Assembly (NCBI GenBank): GCA_016935155.1
Contig: JAFGRQ010000054.1
Coordinates: 1 to 34,922 of the forward strand
Source of the DNA: Candidatus Woesearchaeota archaeon
GTDB taxonomy: Archaea > Nanobdellota > Nanobdellia > Woesearchaeales > UBA10107
Direction of reading: 5' to 3'
Length of the DNA: 34,922 nucleotides
Of the stretch, positions 32,550 to 34,922 are shown piece by piece; the stretch's first letter is position 1, and every line of letters begins with the position of its first letter. The position numbers and the translations under genes were made by a program. The notes beneath the pieces are model-generated. The model had not been told where the DNA came from. It worked only from the letters and a program-made list of their open reading frames with translations, and made no database searches.

Positions 32550-32555
32550 GGGGGT
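32550..32555 (+). promoter_or_regulatory. Shine-Dalgarno of mtnP
   Basis: GGGGGT can pair with the ACCUCC anti-SD with one G-U. It lies 4 nt before ATC 32560, the codon aligned with the expected [11 protein letters not shown] start. Confidence 0.5.
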
Positions 32556-32559
32556 TAAC

Positions 32560-33309
32560 ATCGTTAAGATAGGAATTATCGGGGGCAGCGGTTTGGACAA
32601 TCCAGAAATTCTTGAGAATTCAAGGGATGTTGACGTCAGTACTCCTTACGGAAAACCGTCATCTTCGTTAAAAATTGGAAAAATAAAGGGAGTTGATGTT
32701 GTTGTTATCGCAAGACATGGAAGAGAACACACAATTCCTCCCACTCACGTTAATTTCAGAGCGAATATTGATGCATTGAAACATCAAGGATGTACTCACA
32801 TTATCGCAACAACCGCAGTCGGTTCTTTGCGGGAGGAAATTGGACGCGGCCATCTTGTTATTCTCGACCAATTTATTGATTTTACAAGACATAGAACAAT
32901 AACATTCCATGATTCGTTTGAACCGCACAAACCAATTCATGCACCGATGGCTAATCCCTTTTCAGACGACCTTCGAAATTTGCTTATTCAAACGTGCAGA
33001 GAACTAAAAATATTCTGCCACGAAAAAGGAACTGTTGTTACAATCGAAGGCCCCAGATTTTCAACAAAAGCTGAATCTAAAATGTTTAGAATCTGGGGAG
33101 CGGATGTCATCAACATGTCTGTTGCTCCGGAAGCTGCCCTTGCAAATGAAGCAGAAATTCCCTATGCAGCAATAGCGATGTCAACAGACTATGACTGCTG
33201 GAAAGACGATGAAGAACCAGTAACATGGGATGCTATTCTAGAAATTTTTGGAAAGAATGTTGCCAAAGTAACTGATTTGATGCTCAATGCAATACCAAAA
33301 ATAAAATAG
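32560..33309 (+). CDS. mtnP: S-methyl-5'-thioadenosine phosphorylase
   Basis: About 249 aa of the purine nucleoside phosphorylase family 2. It splits 5'-methylthioadenosine with phosphate into adenine and methylthioribose 1-phosphate. Conserved blocks are [78 protein letters not shown] and AMSTDYDCW. The frame has no ATG, GTG or TTG between the TATA-predicted transcript start and the GGSG motif. The codon at the expected initiator, preceded by a good SD, is ATC, so either a rare start codon is used or a G-to-C change or sequencing error is present. The adenine product is the substrate of apt, 40 nt downstream. Confidence 0.88.
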   Translation: MVKIGIIGGSGLDNPEILENSRDVDVSTPYGKPSSSLKIGKIKGVDVVVIARHGREHTIPPTHVNFRANIDALKHQGCTHIIATTAVGSLREEIGRGHLVILDQFIDFTRHRTITFHDSFEPHKPIHAPMANPFSDDLRNLLIQTCRELKIFCHEKGTVVTIEGPRFSTKAESKMFRIWGADVINMSVAPEAALANEAEIPYAAIAMSTDYDCWKDDEEPVTWDAILEIFGKNVAKVTDLMLNAIPKIK

Positions 33310-33349
33310 ATAAAATAAACAATAATCAAAACAAAAATAACAAACCAAA

Positions 33350-33883
33350 ATGCCCCACATAATAAAATCCAAAATAAGAACAATTCCTCACTGGCCAAAG
33401 CAGGGAATAATGTTCAGAGATATCACAACACTTCTAAAAGACAGGGAGGGTTTCAACCGCATGATTGACTTGTTTGTTGAACGTTATAAAAACTCAAAAA
33501 TAACTTCGGTCGTTGGAATTGAATCGAGAGGGTTCATAGCCGGTTCTGCGCTGGCTCACAGGCTTGGGATTGGGTTCATTCCGATAAGAAAACCAAAAAA
33601 ACTCCCTGCAGAGACAATTTCCGAGGAATATGAGCTTGAATATGGAAAAGACAGAATTGAAATTCACAAAGATGCTATTTCAAAGGGAGATGATGTTCTG
33701 CTTGTTGATGATTTGATTGCGACAGGAGGAACGGCTCTTGCCGCATGCAGTCTAATCAAAAAACTCGGCGGCAATGTTGCCGAATGCTGCTTTATTGTTG
33801 ATTTGCCTGATTTGGGAGGGAAGAAAAAGCTGGAGAATGCAGGATATAAGGTTTTCAATTTGGTCGAGTTTGAAGGAAATTGA
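33350..33883 (+). CDS. apt: Adenine phosphoribosyltransferase
   Basis: A 177-aa type I phosphoribosyltransferase that joins adenine and PRPP to make AMP and pyrophosphate. The family strings [61 protein letters not shown] and the PRPP loop [14 protein letters not shown] (116-129) are all present, as in bacterial and eukaryotic Apt. It follows mtnP after a 40-nt A-rich spacer without a clear SD; co-transcription is likely but a separate weak promoter is possible. The pair forms an adenine-salvage module from methylthioadenosine. It ends 8 nt from the convergent methyltransferase. Confidence 0.93.
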   Translation: MPHIIKSKIRTIPHWPKQGIMFRDITTLLKDREGFNRMIDLFVERYKNSKITSVVGIESRGFIAGSALAHRLGIGFIPIRKPKKLPAETISEEYELEYGKDRIEIHKDAISKGDDVLLVDDLIATGGTALAACSLIKKLGGNVAECCFIVDLPDLGGKKKLENAGYKVFNLVEFEGN

Positions 33884-33891
33884 CCTAATTA

Positions 33892-34497
33892 TTATTTCTT
33901 CCTAAAAACTAGAATTAGATTCTGACCGAAAAACAAATTCTTGAAAGGAAGATTGAAATGAAAAACAGGAACAACAGACCTGTTAAAATAAATCTTTTTA
34001 ATTTCGAACATTCCCTTTGTTAACTTTCCAATCTGCCACGTGAAAACCGGGAATCTATGATCTGGGTGATTGCACATTGCCGGAAGTTTTCCTGTCAGAA
34101 AAAAATAAAGCCTGCTAAACCAATTCTGATTGTTCGGCGTCGTGACAATCAAAGTTCCGTTTTTTTCCAAAAGAGCATGTGCAGATAAAAATAAATTCGA
34201 GGGATTTTCCAAATGCTCCACTACTTCTGTGCAGGTTATCAAATCATATTTCTTTGGAAAAGAAACTTTTTCATTGAGATTTATTTTAACGCAGTTGACG
34301 TGCTTCAGCCTGAAATTTTCGGGATGCAGATCGCTCGCCGTGACATCAAATCCGTTTTTTGCGAGAGCTTCAACAAGTCCGCCGTAACCTGAGCCGAGAT
34401 CGAGAATTTTCTTTGGATTTATTTTTTTAACTAGTTTGATAACCGTTTCGTACGTGTTCTTAGATGCTCTCTTCAATCTTTCTTGAGATTCCATCAT
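33892..34497 (-). CDS. Class I SAM-dependent methyltransferase (UbiG/Methyltransf_23-like)
   Basis: A 201-aa methyltransferase. Motif I is KKILDLGSGYGGLVEALAKNGF (29-50); VTASDLHPEN, YDLITCTEVVEHLENPSNLFLSAHALLEKNGTLIVTTPNNQNWFSRLYFFLTG follow, the usual order for Methyltransf_11/23 proteins of glycan loci. A TATA box 25-28 nt upstream supports a leaderless start at ATG 34497 or the adjoining ATG 34494. It is monocistronic. The substrate is unknown; a sugar or polyprenyl-linked sugar fits the context. Confidence 0.8.
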   Translation of the reverse strand: MMESQERLKRASKNTYETVIKLVKKINPKKILDLGSGYGGLVEALAKNGFDVTASDLHPENFRLKHVNCVKINLNEKVSFPKKYDLITCTEVVEHLENPSNLFLSAHALLEKNGTLIVTTPNNQNWFSRLYFFLTGKLPAMCNHPDHRFPVFTWQIGKLTKGMFEIKKIYFNRSVVPVFHFNLPFKNLFFGQNLILVFRKK

Positions 34498-34517
34498 TGA
34501 AAAATAACTGCCTTAAC

Positions 34518-34525
34518 TTATAAAT
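34518..34525 (-). promoter_or_regulatory. TATA box for the methyltransferase (leaderless)
   Basis: TTATAAAT (minus: ATTTATAA) is centred 25 nt before ATG 34497 and 28 nt before ATG 34494. It lies just after the end of the PAP2 gene. Confidence 0.45.
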
Positions 34526-34529
34526 CTTT

Positions 34530-34922
34530 TTATGGGAATATCAGGAAAGACAGAATTCCCAAAGTGATGCCCACAACGTATCCTCCAACAACATCATTGA
34601 AATAGTGTCTTTTTGTATAGATTCTTGAGAATCCAACCGAGATTGTTATCGCAGTAAAAAGCGATGTGAGCAAAACATTGTGATAATGCAAATTAAGCAT
34701 TGTTGTGAGGAGTGCAATATATCCGCAATGTCCGCTTGGAAAAGAATGTTTTTCCTCGAATTTTCCTATAAGTGATTTTTCCTTGTTTGTTTTGAAATCT
34801 GGTCTGGTTTCTTTCGTGAGCATTTTTGCCAGATATTCTATTACCAAAAATACAATTGATGTCAGCAGTATTCTTATTCCGAAATCTACCTCACTTATTG
34901 AAAAGAAAAACAAAAATACAAA
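34530..34922 (-). CDS. PAP2-family phosphatase (5' end outside window)
   Basis: A PAP2/type 2 phosphatidic acid phosphatase. The three motifs are complete: KMLTKETRP (KxxxxxxRP), SFPSGH, and SRIYTKRHYFNDVVGG (SRxxxxxHxxxD). About four hydrophobic segments surround them. In glycan loci such enzymes recycle polyprenyl pyrophosphate carriers or dephosphorylate lipids at the membrane. The track start at 34913 is a TTG, and the frame stays open to the window edge, so the true start with one or more N-terminal membrane helices probably lies beyond 34922. Confidence 0.87.
   Translation of the reverse strand, partial: FVFLFFFSISEVDFGIRILLTSIVFLVIEYLAKMLTKETRPDFKTNKEKSLIGKFEEKHSFPSGHCGYIALLTTMLNLHYHNVLLTSLFTAITISVGFSRIYTKRHYFNDVVGGYVVGITLGILSFLIFP

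Noticed and set aside
32296-32559. N-terminal extension of mtnP in the ORF track
   Set aside because: It runs antisense through the acyltransferase gene and upstream of the mtnP TATA box; the added residues do not belong to the family.
1-34922. CRISPR arrays, tRNAs, insertion sequences, integrases
   Set aside because: No regularly spaced repeats, cloverleaf-like segments, transposase motifs or terminal inverted repeats were seen on reading both strands; a dedicated search was not possible.

Overview
The window is archaeal, AT-rich and almost fully coding. The evidence is a small archaeal-type 5S rRNA gene standing alone, A/T-rich TATA boxes centred about 25-28 nt before the start codon of most operon-leading genes (leaderless transcription), Shine-Dalgarno (SD) motifs mainly on internal operon genes, and adjacent archaeal-style mtnP and apt. 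No rRNA operon, ribosomal protein or other strong phylogenetic marker is present, so the lineage is not fixed; a DPANN or other small-genome archaeon is only a guess. There are no tRNAs, IS elements, CRISPR arrays or gaps over 300 nt without a gene.

About 1-31.7 kb is a cell-surface glycan locus. Left to right: the tail of a SPASM radical SAM protein (left edge); a GT-C membrane glycosyltransferase coupled to a small membrane protein (422-2577); a coupled five-gene sugar-nucleotide operon (2755-7676: DegT aminotransferase, epimerase, B12-binding-type radical SAM enzyme, LbH acetyltransferase, Gfo/Idh/MocA oxidoreductase) resembling a WbpB/D/E-type acetamido-sugar pathway with a radical enzyme inserted; a convergent GT2; a two-gene operon of an orphan 111-aa protein and a xylose-isomerase-like TIM barrel; a GT4; a second radical SAM enzyme; and a minus-strand gmd-cupin-per operon for GDP-perosamine.

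Divergent from gmd is a seven-gene operon (15316-21164): GT4, methyltransferase-like protein, FkbM methyltransferase, GT4, methyltransferase, GT4 and a TagD-like cytidylyltransferase. Convergent to it is a four-gene operon (24103-21145): an AbrB-like domain fused to a cytidylyltransferase, an HD-domain protein, a second cytidylyltransferase and a GlpT/UhpT-type organophosphate transporter. A soluble alkaline-phosphatase/sulfatase-superfamily protein with a Thr at the nucleophile position diverges from it. Three TagD-type cytidylyltransferases, an organophosphate antiporter and a possible phosphotransferase within 5 kb suggest that CDP-activated glycerol-like or other polar-alcohol phosphates decorate the glycan. 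This is the best candidate for an undescribed system, and it is inference.

A minus-strand operon (29871-25703) follows: polysaccharide flippase, nucleotidyltransferase-kinase fusion, small P-loop kinase and methyltransferase. Then come a second GT-C transferase, the 5S gene, an LbH acyltransferase, mtnP (which has ATC where ATG is expected), apt, another methyltransferase and a PAP2 phosphatase cut by the right edge. Together the genes would make sugar nucleotides, assemble and methylate or acetylate a lipid-linked glycan in the cytoplasm, flip it, and add further sugars outside the membrane.
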